From an uncultured Nocardioides sp. (GTDB taxonomy: Bacteria > Actinomycetota > Actinomycetes > Propionibacteriales > Nocardioidaceae): DNA of 46,854 nt. Below the pieces are notes generated by a model that made no database searches, was not told the DNA's origin, and saw nothing but the letters and a program-made list of their open reading frames with translations. Below are positions 35,102-42,013 of the stretch, piece by piece. The position numbers were made by a program, and so were the translations under genes. The stretch is taken from NCBI GenBank assembly GCA_902805885.1, contig CADCUM010000026.1:1-46854 (forward strand). Direction: 5' to 3'. Each line of letters starts with the position of its first letter. The stretch's first letter is position 1.

Positions 35102-36050
35102 GCGACTCATCCTCGGTTCCGTCGTCGTGACCCGCGGCGGCGTCGTGGCCCTCGGTGCCGAGGACGAACGACGCCGTGCGGACCACCCCGCCGTGCTGGA
35201 AGTCGAAGAACAACCGGTAGCGGCCCTCGCTGGGCACCTCGGCGACGAACGGGACGTCCGGGCCGGGACGGCCCGCCTCGGGGTGGACGTGGAGGTAGGC
35301 GAGGTCGCCCTCGCGCAGCGCGACGAGGTGCCCGTAGGCGCCGAGGTAGGGCTCGAGGTCCAGGACGTCCTCGCCGTCCCGACGGACCGAGACGGTCAGG
35401 TGGGAGGACCCGCCGGCCGCCAGCCCGCCCGTGACCGTGACCTCGTAGCCGTCGACGGTGTCGGTCAGCCGCTGTGGGGCGCCGGCGTCGGGGCGGAACC
35501 GGCCGGGCACGGCGAGGTCGGCGCCCAGGGTGATCCCTCGGCCGGCCGCCGGCGTGAGGTCGGCGAGGACCCGCCACGATCCCGGCGTCAGGGCGACGTC
35601 GGTGGCCCACGTGCCGTCTGCGTCCCGGGTCGGGTGCAGGTGCTGGTAGCCCGCGACGTCACGCCGTACGACGATGAGGTGGAGCTCCTTCTCGTGCTCC
35701 TCGTCGTACGCCGTCAGTGGCTTGCCGTCGGAGGCGAGCACGCGGAACCGGAGCTCCTGGTCGCCGGCGGGCAGCACGGCGTCGTCGAGCGTCAGGGTGT
35801 AGCCGTCGGCCGAGACCGCCAGCCCGCCGGGTACGTCGGTGGCGGGCGCCGCTGCGTCGTGGCCTGCCGACCCGTGGGGGTCGTCGTCGCCCGCCTGCTC
35901 GCTCGCATGCTCACCGGTGTGCTCGACCCCGTGCTCCCCGGCGGTCGCCGCGACGCCGACCGGCCCGACGAGCCGCCCTGCGCCGAGCGCAGCGACGAAC
36001 ACGGCGACGAGCGCCGTGACGAACGCGGCGACGCGGACGGGGGTGCTCAT
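35091..36050 (-). CDS. Exported copper-locus protein, probable metal binding
   Basis: This 319-residue protein has one N-terminal helix (about residues 6-34, an uncleaved signal anchor or signal peptide), then a His-rich stretch ([19 protein letters not shown] and PHGSAGHDA). Beta-rich repeats follow, with a YQHLHP motif and a His-rich tail ([15 protein letters not shown]). It lies between copZ and copA with overlap into copA, so it is an integral part of the copper operon. It probably binds or delivers copper outside the membrane; the fold is not certain. Confidence 0.8.
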   Translation of the reverse strand: MSTPVRVAAFVTALVAVFVAALGAGRLVGPVGVAATAGEHGVEHTGEHASEQAGDDDPHGSAGHDAAAPATDVPGGLAVSADGYTLTLDDAVLPAGDQELRFRVLASDGKPLTAYDEEHEKELHLIVVRRDVAGYQHLHPTRDADGTWATDVALTPGSWRVLADLTPAAGRGITLGADLAVPGRFRPDAGAPQRLTDTVDGYEVTVTGGLAAGGSSHLTVSVRRDGEDVLDLEPYLGAYGHLVALREGDLAYLHVHPEAGRPGPDVPFVAEVPSEGRYRLFFDFQHGGVVRTASFVLGTEGHDAAAGHDDGTEDESHDH

Positions 36051-36103
36051 GGGGTCGCTCCTGGCTGGTGTGACTGCTGGGTGGGTCGGGTCTGCGCCGG
36101 CGG

Positions 36104-36310
36104 TCAGGCGAGCTGGTAGCCCGCCTCCTCGACGGCCGCCCGCACGTCGGCCTCGTCGAGGGGGTCCGCGCTGGTGACGGTGACGGCACCGGTCTCCACG
36201 ACGACGGCGACGTCCTGGACGCCGTCGATCTCGGAGATCTCCTCGCTGACCGACGTGGCGCAGTGGCCGCAGGTCATGCCGGTGACGGTGAAGGTCTGGG
36301 TCTGGGTCAT
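36104..36310 (-). CDS. copZ: Copper chaperone CopZ (HMA domain)
   Basis: A 68-residue single HMA domain with GMTCGHC (Cys14/Cys17), the Atx1/CopZ metal site, in a beta-alpha-beta-beta-alpha-beta length. It would carry Cu(I) to the CopA N-terminal domain. It starts 13 nt after csoR and belongs to the same operon. Confidence 0.92.
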   Translation of the reverse strand: MTQTQTFTVTGMTCGHCATSVSEEISEIDGVQDVAVVVETGAVTVTSADPLDEADVRAAVEEAGYQLA

Positions 36311-36323
36311 GTCTGTTCTCCTG

Positions 36324-36626
36324 TCAGGACCGCACGAGGCGGGCGATGGCGTCCGAGGCTTCCTTGAGCTTGGCCTCCTGCTCGGGCCCGCCCCGGCGGG
36401 CGGCGTCGACGAGGCAGTGGGCCATGTGGTCGTCGAGCAGGACGAGGGCGACCGACTGCAGCGCCTTCGTGGCCGCGGAGACCTGGGTGAGGATGTCGAT
36501 GCAGTACTGCTCCTCCTCGACCATCCGCTGCAGGCCGCGGACCTGGCCCTCGATGCGCCGCAGCCGCTTGAGGTGGGCTGCCTTGGCCGCCTCGTTGCCC
36601 TCGAGGTGCCCGTGCTGTTCGCTCAT
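36324..36626 (-). CDS. csoR: Copper-sensing repressor CsoR
   Basis: A 100-residue all-helical DUF156-type repressor with KRLRRIEGQVRGLQRMVEEE and the complete Cu(I) triad: Cys42, His67 and Cys71 with C-x24-H-x3-C spacing. Copper binding releases it from DNA. The ATG at 36626 is used because a longer GTG start at 36659 would run through the operator-like palindrome at 36636-36652. It is the first gene of the copper operon. Confidence 0.95.
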   Translation of the reverse strand: MSEQHGHLEGNEAAKAAHLKRLRRIEGQVRGLQRMVEEEQYCIDILTQVSAATKALQSVALVLLDDHMAHCLVDAARRGGPEQEAKLKEASDAIARLVRS

Positions 36627-36635
36627 GCCGCAACC

Positions 36636-36652
36636 ATACCCCCCATGGGTAT
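36636..36652 (-). promoter_or_regulatory. CsoR-type operator
   Basis: ATACCC-CCCAT-GGGTAT has 6-bp arms with A/T ends and a GC-rich centre. This is the classical CsoR box form. It lies 10 nt before the csoR start, so bound repressor would block initiation of its own operon. Confidence 0.75.
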
Positions 36653-36674
36653 CCGCCACAACGTCGCAGCTCGT

Positions 36675-36733
36675 TAGTTCAGGGCAGTCGTGTCGTCCTG
36701 AGGTCCTGAGGACGACCCTCCCGCCCTGAACTT
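36675..36733. repeat. Dispersed structured repeat, family 2, copy 2
   Basis: Perfect outer arms AGTTCAGGGC/GCCCTGAACT (36676-36685, 36723-36732) enclose an inner GTCGTCCT/AGGACGAC stem. The element is 59 nt like copy 1 and aligns without gaps. It sits between divergent csoR and ridA-like genes, so it is not a plain terminator. Confidence 0.7.
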
Positions 36734-36766
36734 TCCCGACGGACGGGCGGCAGACTGGTGCACGTG

Positions 36767-37216
36767 ATGGACCGGAGGCAGGTGTCGTCGGGCGCTCCGT
36801 GGGAGCCGGTGGTCGGCTACTCCCGCGCGGTGCGGGTGGGGCCGTGGGTCAGCGTCTCCGGCACGACCGCGGCGCTGCCGGGCGGCGGCGCCGTCGGCGG
36901 GGACGACGCGGCCGAGCAGACCCGCGAGGCGCTCCGGCGCATCACGGCGGCGCTGGCCGAGCTCGGGGGCGGCCTCGAGCACGTCGTGCGCACCCGCATG
37001 TACGTCACCGACATCGCGCGCTGGGAGGAGGTGGGGCGCGCCCACGGTGAGCTCTTCGCCGACGTCCGGCCGGCCAGCACCATGGTGCAGGTCGCGGCCC
37101 TGATCGACCCTGCCCTGCTGGTGGAGGTGGAGGCCGACGCGATCATCCCCTCGCCGTCGCGCTCCCAGGACGGTGCAGGATCCGAGCCGCCAGGTGACTC
37201 GGGTCCTCCGCGATGA
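36767..37216 (+). CDS. RidA/YjgF family protein
   Basis: A 149-residue RidA-fold protein with VGPWVSVSGTTA at the start of the core, RTRMYVTDIARWEEVGRAHGE and a VEVEADAI ending. RidA proteins hydrolyse reactive enamines/imines made by PLP enzymes. The Arg in HVVRTRMYVTD is the usual active-site residue. The C-terminal 20 residues are disordered. It is a single gene divergent from the copper operon. Confidence 0.9.
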   Translation: MDRRQVSSGAPWEPVVGYSRAVRVGPWVSVSGTTAALPGGGAVGGDDAAEQTREALRRITAALAELGGGLEHVVRTRMYVTDIARWEEVGRAHGELFADVRPASTMVQVAALIDPALLVEVEADAIIPSPSRSQDGAGSEPPGDSGPPR

Positions 37217-37272
37217 CGCGACCGCGGTCGGGCCCGCGGGGGTGCGGACGGAATACTGGGTCGAACGGCACC

Positions 37273-37296
37273 GTTGAAAGTCGTACAGACTTCAAC
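37273..37296 (+). promoter_or_regulatory. Inverted repeat GTTGAA...TTCAAC before the LLM operon
   Basis: Arms of GTTGAA and TTCAAC are 12 nt apart and extend inward as GTC and GAC with a one-base offset. It lies directly upstream of an AGGAGGG ribosome-binding site and 12 nt before the LLM gene. It is a plausible MarR/HxlR-type operator; no regulator gene is adjacent. Confidence 0.45.
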
Positions 37297-37308
37297 TAGG
37301 AGGGTCCC

Positions 37309-38472
37309 ATGCAGTTCGGCGTCTTCAGCGTCGGTGACGTCACCATCGACCCGACCACCGGTCGCGCACCGTCCGAGGCGGAGCGCATCGAGTCGATGAC
37401 CCGGATCGCGCTCAAGGCCGAGGAGGTGGGCCTCGACGTCTTCGCGACGGGGGAGCACCACAACCCGCCGTTCGTCGTCTCCTCGCCCACCACCCACCTC
37501 GGCTACATCGCCGCGAAGACGGAGCGGCTGCTGCTCTCCACCTCGACGACCCTGATCACCACGAACGACCCGGTGAAGATCGCGGAGGACTACGCGTTCC
37601 TCCAGCACCTCTCCGGTGGCCGGGTCGACCTGATGATGGGCCGCGGCAACACCGGGCCGGTCTACCCGTGGTTCGGCAAGGACATCCGCGACGGCATCAA
37701 GCTCGCAGTGGAGAACTACCACCTGCTCCGCACGCTCTGGCGCGAGCCGGTCGTCAACTGGCAGGGCCGGTTCCGCACGCCGCTGCAGGGGTACACCTCC
37801 ACGCCCGCTCCGCTCGACGGGACGCCGCCGTTCGTCTGGCACGGCTCGATCCGGAGCACGGAGATCGCCGAGCAGGCCGCCTACTACGGCGACGGGTTCT
37901 TCCACAACCACATCTTCTGGAACTCCGAGCACACCGAGCAGATGGTGCGGCTCTACCGCCGGCGGTTCGAGCACTACGGGCACGGCGCCGCCGACCAGGC
38001 GATCGTCGGGCTGGGCGGGCAGGTGTTCATGGCCGACACCGAGGCGGAGGCCAAGCGGTTCTTCCGGCCCTACTTCGACAACGCGCCCGTCTACGGGCAC
38101 GGACCGTCGCTGGAGGACTTCTCCACGATGACGCCGCTGACCGTCGGCACGCCGGAGCAGGTCATCGAGCGCACCCTCGGGTTCGCCGACTACGCCGGCG
38201 ACTACCAGCGGCAGCTCTTCCTCGTCGACCACGCCGGCCTGCCGACCGAGGTCGTCCTGGAGCAGCTCGAGATCCTCGGCCGCGAGGTCGTGCCGGTGCT
38301 GCGCGCCGAGTTCGAACGGCGGCGCCCGGCGCACGTGCCCAGCGACCCGCCGACCCACGCCTCCCTCGTCGCGGCCGGTCCGGACTCGCCGCACCACCTC
38401 GTCGAGCCCGCCCGCGCCTCGCTGGTCGAGGAGGGCGTGACGCGCCCGTCACGAGACCGCGCACGCGCATGA
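37309..38472 (+). CDS. LLM-class flavin-dependent oxidoreductase (CE1758-like)
   Basis: A 387-residue luciferase-like monooxygenase of TIM-barrel fold. Motifs are ATGEHHNPPFVVSSP near residue 45, LTTLITTNDPVKIAEDY and GRVDLMMGRGNTGPVYPWFG. It is immediately followed, with an ATGA overlap, by an FMN reductase of the CE1759 type, so the pair forms a two-component flavin oxidoreductase in which the reductase supplies FMNH2. The substrate is unknown. AGGAGGG at 37298-37304 supports the ATG. The C-terminal 50 residues are disordered. Confidence 0.9.
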   Translation: MQFGVFSVGDVTIDPTTGRAPSEAERIESMTRIALKAEEVGLDVFATGEHHNPPFVVSSPTTHLGYIAAKTERLLLSTSTTLITTNDPVKIAEDYAFLQHLSGGRVDLMMGRGNTGPVYPWFGKDIRDGIKLAVENYHLLRTLWREPVVNWQGRFRTPLQGYTSTPAPLDGTPPFVWHGSIRSTEIAEQAAYYGDGFFHNHIFWNSEHTEQMVRLYRRRFEHYGHGAADQAIVGLGGQVFMADTEAEAKRFFRPYFDNAPVYGHGPSLEDFSTMTPLTVGTPEQVIERTLGFADYAGDYQRQLFLVDHAGLPTEVVLEQLEILGREVVPVLRAEFERRRPAHVPSDPPTHASLVAAGPDSPHHLVEPARASLVEEGVTRPSRDRARA

Positions 38473-39131
38473 CCCGTCGCCTCGTCGTCGTCACCGCCGG
38501 GCTCACCGTCCCGTCCTCCACCCGCCTGCTCGCGGAGCAGCTCGCTGAGGCGGTCACCGCCCAGGTGACGGCCCGCGGCGAGGGTCTCGAGGTGGAGGTG
38601 ATCGAGGTGCGCGAGCTCGCCGCCGAGCTGGCGTCGTACATGACGAGCGGGGGCATCCCGACGCCGGCGCTGGTGAGGGTGCGCGAGCAGGTCTCGTCCG
38701 CCGACGGGCTGGTCGCGGTGACGCCGGTCTTCAACGCCGGTTACAGCGGGCTGTTCAAGATGTTCTTCGACGCCCTGGACCCCGACGCGCTGACGGGCAT
38801 GCCGGTCCTCATCGGGGCCACGGCGGGCACGGCCCGCCACCAGCTCGTGCTCGACCACGCGATGCGTCCCCTCTTCGCCTACCTGCGGGCGGCGGTGGTG
38901 CCGACGGCGGTCTTCGCCGCGACGGAGGACTTCGGCTCGCACGGCCTCTCCGACCGCATCGCCCGGGCCGCTGCCGAGCTGGCGGCGGCGCTGCTCGCCC
39001 AGGACGGGTACGCCGTCGGCGGCTTCGCCCCCGATCTCGCCGCCCGCCCGCGTCGTACGGCGGGCACGGCGGTCGACGAGGACGTGACCCCCTTCGCCGA
39101 CCTGCTCCACGGGCACGCGGGGACCGACTGA
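38469..39131 (+). CDS. NAD(P)H-dependent FMN reductase, LLM partner (CE1759-like)
   Basis: A 220-residue flavodoxin-like reductase: RRLVVVTAGLTVPSSTRLLAEQ for the FMN phosphate, then VAVTPVFNAGYSGLFKMFFDALD and LIGATAGTARHQLVLDHAMRPLF. The ATG overlaps the LLM gene's stop by 4 nt (ATGA). It should recycle reduced FMN for the upstream monooxygenase. Confidence 0.9.
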   Translation: MTRRLVVVTAGLTVPSSTRLLAEQLAEAVTAQVTARGEGLEVEVIEVRELAAELASYMTSGGIPTPALVRVREQVSSADGLVAVTPVFNAGYSGLFKMFFDALDPDALTGMPVLIGATAGTARHQLVLDHAMRPLFAYLRAAVVPTAVFAATEDFGSHGLSDRIARAAAELAAALLAQDGYAVGGFAPDLAARPRRTAGTAVDEDVTPFADLLHGHAGTD

Positions 39132-39214
39132 CCGGGGGCGTCCCGTCTCGTGTGATGTCGGCGGAAGGCTTGCGATCGCGCCGAGGGGGTACAGGACTCG
39201 CAGGAGGTACACCC

Positions 39215-39571
39215 ATGGACGACATCATCTGGAGCTATCGCGAAGGCAACGACTGGATGCGCGAGAGCGACCTGGTGGGCTTCGACGTGGAGGCCACCGA
39301 CGGCAGGATCGGCACGGTCGACGAGGCCAGCACAGAGGCGTCCGGCTCGTGGCTGGTGGTCGACACCGGCTCCTGGCTCACGGGCAAGCGCCGCCTCGTC
39401 CCCGCCGGCACGATCTCCGGCGTGGACCTCGACGGCCGACTGGTCATGGTCAACATGACCAAGGAGCAGATCAAGGCCGCACCGGACTACGACAAGGACA
39501 CCTGGGACGACGACACCCGGGTCGAGCACGCCGACTACTACGTCCCGTACTCCGGGACCGGAGGAGCCTGA
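39215..39571 (+). CDS. PRC-barrel domain protein
   Basis: A 118-residue soluble protein with a PRC-barrel: RESDLVGFDVEATDGRIGTVDEAS, VVDTGSWLTGKRRLVPAGTI and VDLDGRLVMVNMTKEQI. Such small PRC proteins bind other macromolecules and are often stress induced in actinobacteria. A perfect AGGAGGT ribosome-binding site suggests high expression. The microprotein gene starts one nucleotide after its stop. Confidence 0.88.
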   Translation: MDDIIWSYREGNDWMRESDLVGFDVEATDGRIGTVDEASTEASGSWLVVDTGSWLTGKRRLVPAGTISGVDLDGRLVMVNMTKEQIKAAPDYDKDTWDDDTRVEHADYYVPYSGTGGA

Positions 39572-39572
39572 C

Positions 39573-39686
39573 ATGAGTCCTGTCCGCATCCGACCCCTCG
39601 GCGGAGCCCCCGGCTGCCTGATCATGATCCTGGTCTCGGTGGTGCTGTCCGTGCTGCTCACCCTGCTGCTCAACATGGGTCGCTGA
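39573..39686 (+). CDS. 37-residue membrane microprotein
   Basis: The ORF encodes MSPVRIRPLGGAPGC and then a hydrophobic helix (LIMILVSVVLSVLLTLLLN) ending MGR. ATG follows the PRC-barrel stop after one base, with GGAGGAG inside the end of the PRC gene as its ribosome-binding site. The spacing and helix argue for a real, coupled gene. No known function. Confidence 0.65.
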   Translation: MSPVRIRPLGGAPGCLIMILVSVVLSVLLTLLLNMGR

Positions 39687-39756
39687 CGCAGGCCGGCCAC
39701 ACCCCTGGGGACCCCCCTCCCTTGTCCGGGGCTCCGTCGCGAGCCATGGTCGAGAC

Positions 39757-40224
39757 ATGACCGATGACAAGAAGATCACCGTGGAGCGCACCATCCAGGC
39801 CCCGACGGACGCCGTCTTCGACGTCCTGAGCAACCCGGAGCGGCACGCCCAGATCGACGGCTCCGGCTTCGTCAAGGGCGACGTCGGGTCCAACCGCATC
39901 CAGCAGGTCGGTGACGTGTTCACCATGGACATGACCGGCGAGCACATGGGTGGCGACTACCAGACGGAGAACACCGTCACCGGCTACTCGCCCAACCAGC
40001 TCCTCGCCTGGCAGACCGCTCCTGCCGGCCAGGAGCCCCCCGGCTGGCAGTGGGTGTGGGAGCTCGAGGCCGAGGGGTCGGAGGCGACCCGCGTCCGGCA
40101 CACCTATGACTGGAGCAACGTCACCGACCAGGAGCTGCTGAGCAAGATCGGCTTCCCCCTGGTCTCCCAGTCGGACATGGAGACGGCGCTGGACAACCTC
40201 GACCAGGCCGTCACCGGCTCCTAG
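39757..40224 (+). CDS. SRPBCC family protein
   Basis: A 155-residue START/SRPBCC ligand-binding protein: KKITVERTIQAPTDAVFDVLSNPERHAQIDGSG, a long beta-sheet with VTGYSPNQLLAWQTA, and a C-terminal helix (SDMETALDNLDQAVTG). It probably binds a hydrophobic ligand; this polyketide-cyclase-like subgroup has no fixed role. It is monocistronic, 70 nt after the microprotein. Confidence 0.85.
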   Translation: MTDDKKITVERTIQAPTDAVFDVLSNPERHAQIDGSGFVKGDVGSNRIQQVGDVFTMDMTGEHMGGDYQTENTVTGYSPNQLLAWQTAPAGQEPPGWQWVWELEAEGSEATRVRHTYDWSNVTDQELLSKIGFPLVSQSDMETALDNLDQAVTGS

Positions 40225-40297
40225 GTCGTCCCGGGCCTTCCTCGCTGTCCCCCGCGGTGGCTAGCCTCGCTCACATCCCGACGAGCGAGGAGCGACC

Positions 40298-40726
40298 ATG
40301 GCGAGCAGGCTCAACCCCTACCTCAACTTCCCCGACGGCAAGGCGCGCGAGGCGATGGAGCACTACCGCTCCGTCCTCGGCGGCGAGCTCGACGTGATGA
40401 CCTTCGGCGACATGGGCGCCGACGGCCCGTTGGCCGAGCAGGTCATGCACGCCCAGCTCGAGACGCCGGCCGGCTTCACCCTGATGGGCGCCGACGCGCC
40501 GCCGGAGATGGTCCAGGTGACGTTCGGCGACAGCGTCTCGGTCAGCATCTCCGGCGGTCAGGAGGACGGCGAGGAGATCCGCGGCTGGTTCGCCGCGCTG
40601 TCCGAGGGGGGCGAGGTGCGCCAGCCGCTCGAGCCCGCGCCCTGGGGCGACGAGTTCGGCATGTTCCTCGACCGGTTCGGCATCGCCTGGCTCGTCAACA
40701 TCGCCGGTGCGGGGCAACCGGGCTGA
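40298..40726 (+). CDS. VOC family protein (PhnB-like)
   Basis: A 142-residue VOC/PhnB-like protein: LNPYLNFPDGKAREAMEHYRSVLGGELDVMTFGDMG, TLMGADAPPEMV, and the terminal PWGDEFGMFLDRFGIAWLVNIA. PhnB-type proteins look like metal-free or weakly metal-binding glyoxalase-fold proteins of unknown role. Confidence 0.88.
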   Translation: MASRLNPYLNFPDGKAREAMEHYRSVLGGELDVMTFGDMGADGPLAEQVMHAQLETPAGFTLMGADAPPEMVQVTFGDSVSVSISGGQEDGEEIRGWFAALSEGGEVRQPLEPAPWGDEFGMFLDRFGIAWLVNIAGAGQPG

Positions 40727-40832
40727 GCGTGCCGAGGAGGTCCCGGGCGGTCGGCCGCGGCTCGTAGGACCCGAACATCCCAGGACCGCCGGACGAGGCG
40801 GCGCGTCAGGACGTGCTCCCTAGGCTGGTCGC

Positions 40833-41300
40833 ATGTTCAAGCGCCGCCCACGACCCGAGCCCGAGGTGGTCCGAACGGATGCCGAGTGGCGAGCGCGCCT
40901 GCGACCCGAGGCCTACCGGGTGCTGCGCAGGTCCGGCACCGAGGTTCCCGGAAGCAGCCCGTACGTCCACCCGCCCGCGAGCCGGGCCGGCACCTACCGG
41001 TGTGCGGGGTGCGATGCCGAGCTCTTCCGCGCCGCGGACCAGTTCGACTCGGGCACGGGCTGGCCCAGCTTCTCGAGCCCGGCGGGACCGGATGCTGCTG
41101 TCATCCGCACGGACTTCGCGATGCTGGTCCCCCGCCGGGAGGCCACCTGCGCCCGCTGTGGAGGGCACCTCGGTCACGTCTTCGGGGACGGGCCGGCGCC
41201 CACCCGCCAGCGGTGGTGCATCAACGGCGCCGCGCTGACGTTCGACGGTGCCGCGCCCGACCCTGCTGCGGGGGACCCCCCGACCGACCCGCCGGAGTGA
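40833..41300 (+). CDS. msrB: Peptide-methionine (R)-S-oxide reductase MsrB
   Basis: A 155-residue MsrB that repairs methionine R-sulfoxide in proteins. Zinc ligands are Cys57/Cys60 (CAGC) and Cys106/Cys109 (CARCGGHLGHVFGDG); the catalytic Cys129 lies in RWCINGAALTF, and DSGTGWPSF is the substrate loop. A resolving Cys at the usual place is not obvious. It is an antioxidant enzyme that fits the redox theme of the window. The final 15 residues are Pro/Asp-rich. Confidence 0.95.
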   Translation: MFKRRPRPEPEVVRTDAEWRARLRPEAYRVLRRSGTEVPGSSPYVHPPASRAGTYRCAGCDAELFRAADQFDSGTGWPSFSSPAGPDAAVIRTDFAMLVPRREATCARCGGHLGHVFGDGPAPTRQRWCINGAALTFDGAAPDPAAGDPPTDPPE

Positions 41301-41346
41301 CCCGGAGGCCTGCCGCTCACCCCTGATCGGCCACTAGGGTCGCCAG

Positions 41347-41940
41347 ATGTCCGAGTTCACCTGGCTCCCCGCCAACCAGGCGGCGGCCGAGGACGTCGAG
41401 GCGGTCTTCGCTACCGGAGGCGCGAGCAAGTGCCGTTGCCAGGCGCTGAAGGTGCCCGGCTGGATCTGGCGGGACACGACGCAGGCGCAGAGGGACGCAG
41501 CCCTGCTGGAGCAGACCGGCTGCGGCACCGCCGGACCGACGTCCGGCCTGGTCGGGTACGTCGACGGCGAGGCCGCCGGCTGGGTGGCGGTCGAGCCCAG
41601 GGAGAACTACCCCCGGCTGTGGAGCCGGAAGCAGGCGTGGATGCGGATGGACCCGGAGCTCGAGGGCGTCTGGTCCGTCACGTGCTTCGTCGTGCGCAAG
41701 GGCCGGCGCCGGTCCGGTCTGACGTACGAGCTCGCCGCCGCGACCGTCGAGTACGGCGAGCAGGTCGGCGCCCGCGTCCTGGAGGGCTACCCGATCGAGC
41801 CGCCGCCGGGGAGCACCGTGATCTGGGACGAGGCGTCGGTCGGGCCGGTGCAGGTCTTCCTCGAGGCAGGCTACGAGGTGGTGGCCTCGCCCACCCTCCG
41901 GCGCCGGGTCGTGCGGCGGCGGCTGGGCGACCATCCGTGA
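41347..41940 (+). CDS. GNAT-family N-acetyltransferase
   Basis: A 197-residue acetyltransferase. A GNAT core with VWSVTCFVVRKGRRRSGLTYELAAATVEY (CoA pyrophosphate-binding motif A) and VFLEAGYEVV is preceded by a Cys-containing KCRCQALKVPGWIWRDTT segment found in a subset of actinobacterial GNATs. The substrate is unknown. It converges on the SDR gene at 42014. Confidence 0.85.
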   Translation: MSEFTWLPANQAAAEDVEAVFATGGASKCRCQALKVPGWIWRDTTQAQRDAALLEQTGCGTAGPTSGLVGYVDGEAAGWVAVEPRENYPRLWSRKQAWMRMDPELEGVWSVTCFVVRKGRRRSGLTYELAAATVEYGEQVGARVLEGYPIEPPPGSTVIWDEASVGPVQVFLEAGYEVVASPTLRRRVVRRRLGDHP

Positions 41941-42013
41941 GAGAGCCGCGGGGAGAGCCTGGTGGCGTCGACCGGCCGCCGGCGGCTGCACAGCCACCGG
42001 TGGCAGGCGGTCC

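Noticed and set aside
41941..42013. Terminator hairpin between the convergent GNAT and SDR genes
   Set aside because: Several short overlapping palindromes (CCACCGGTGG, GGCTG/CAGCC) exist, but no single stem stands out.
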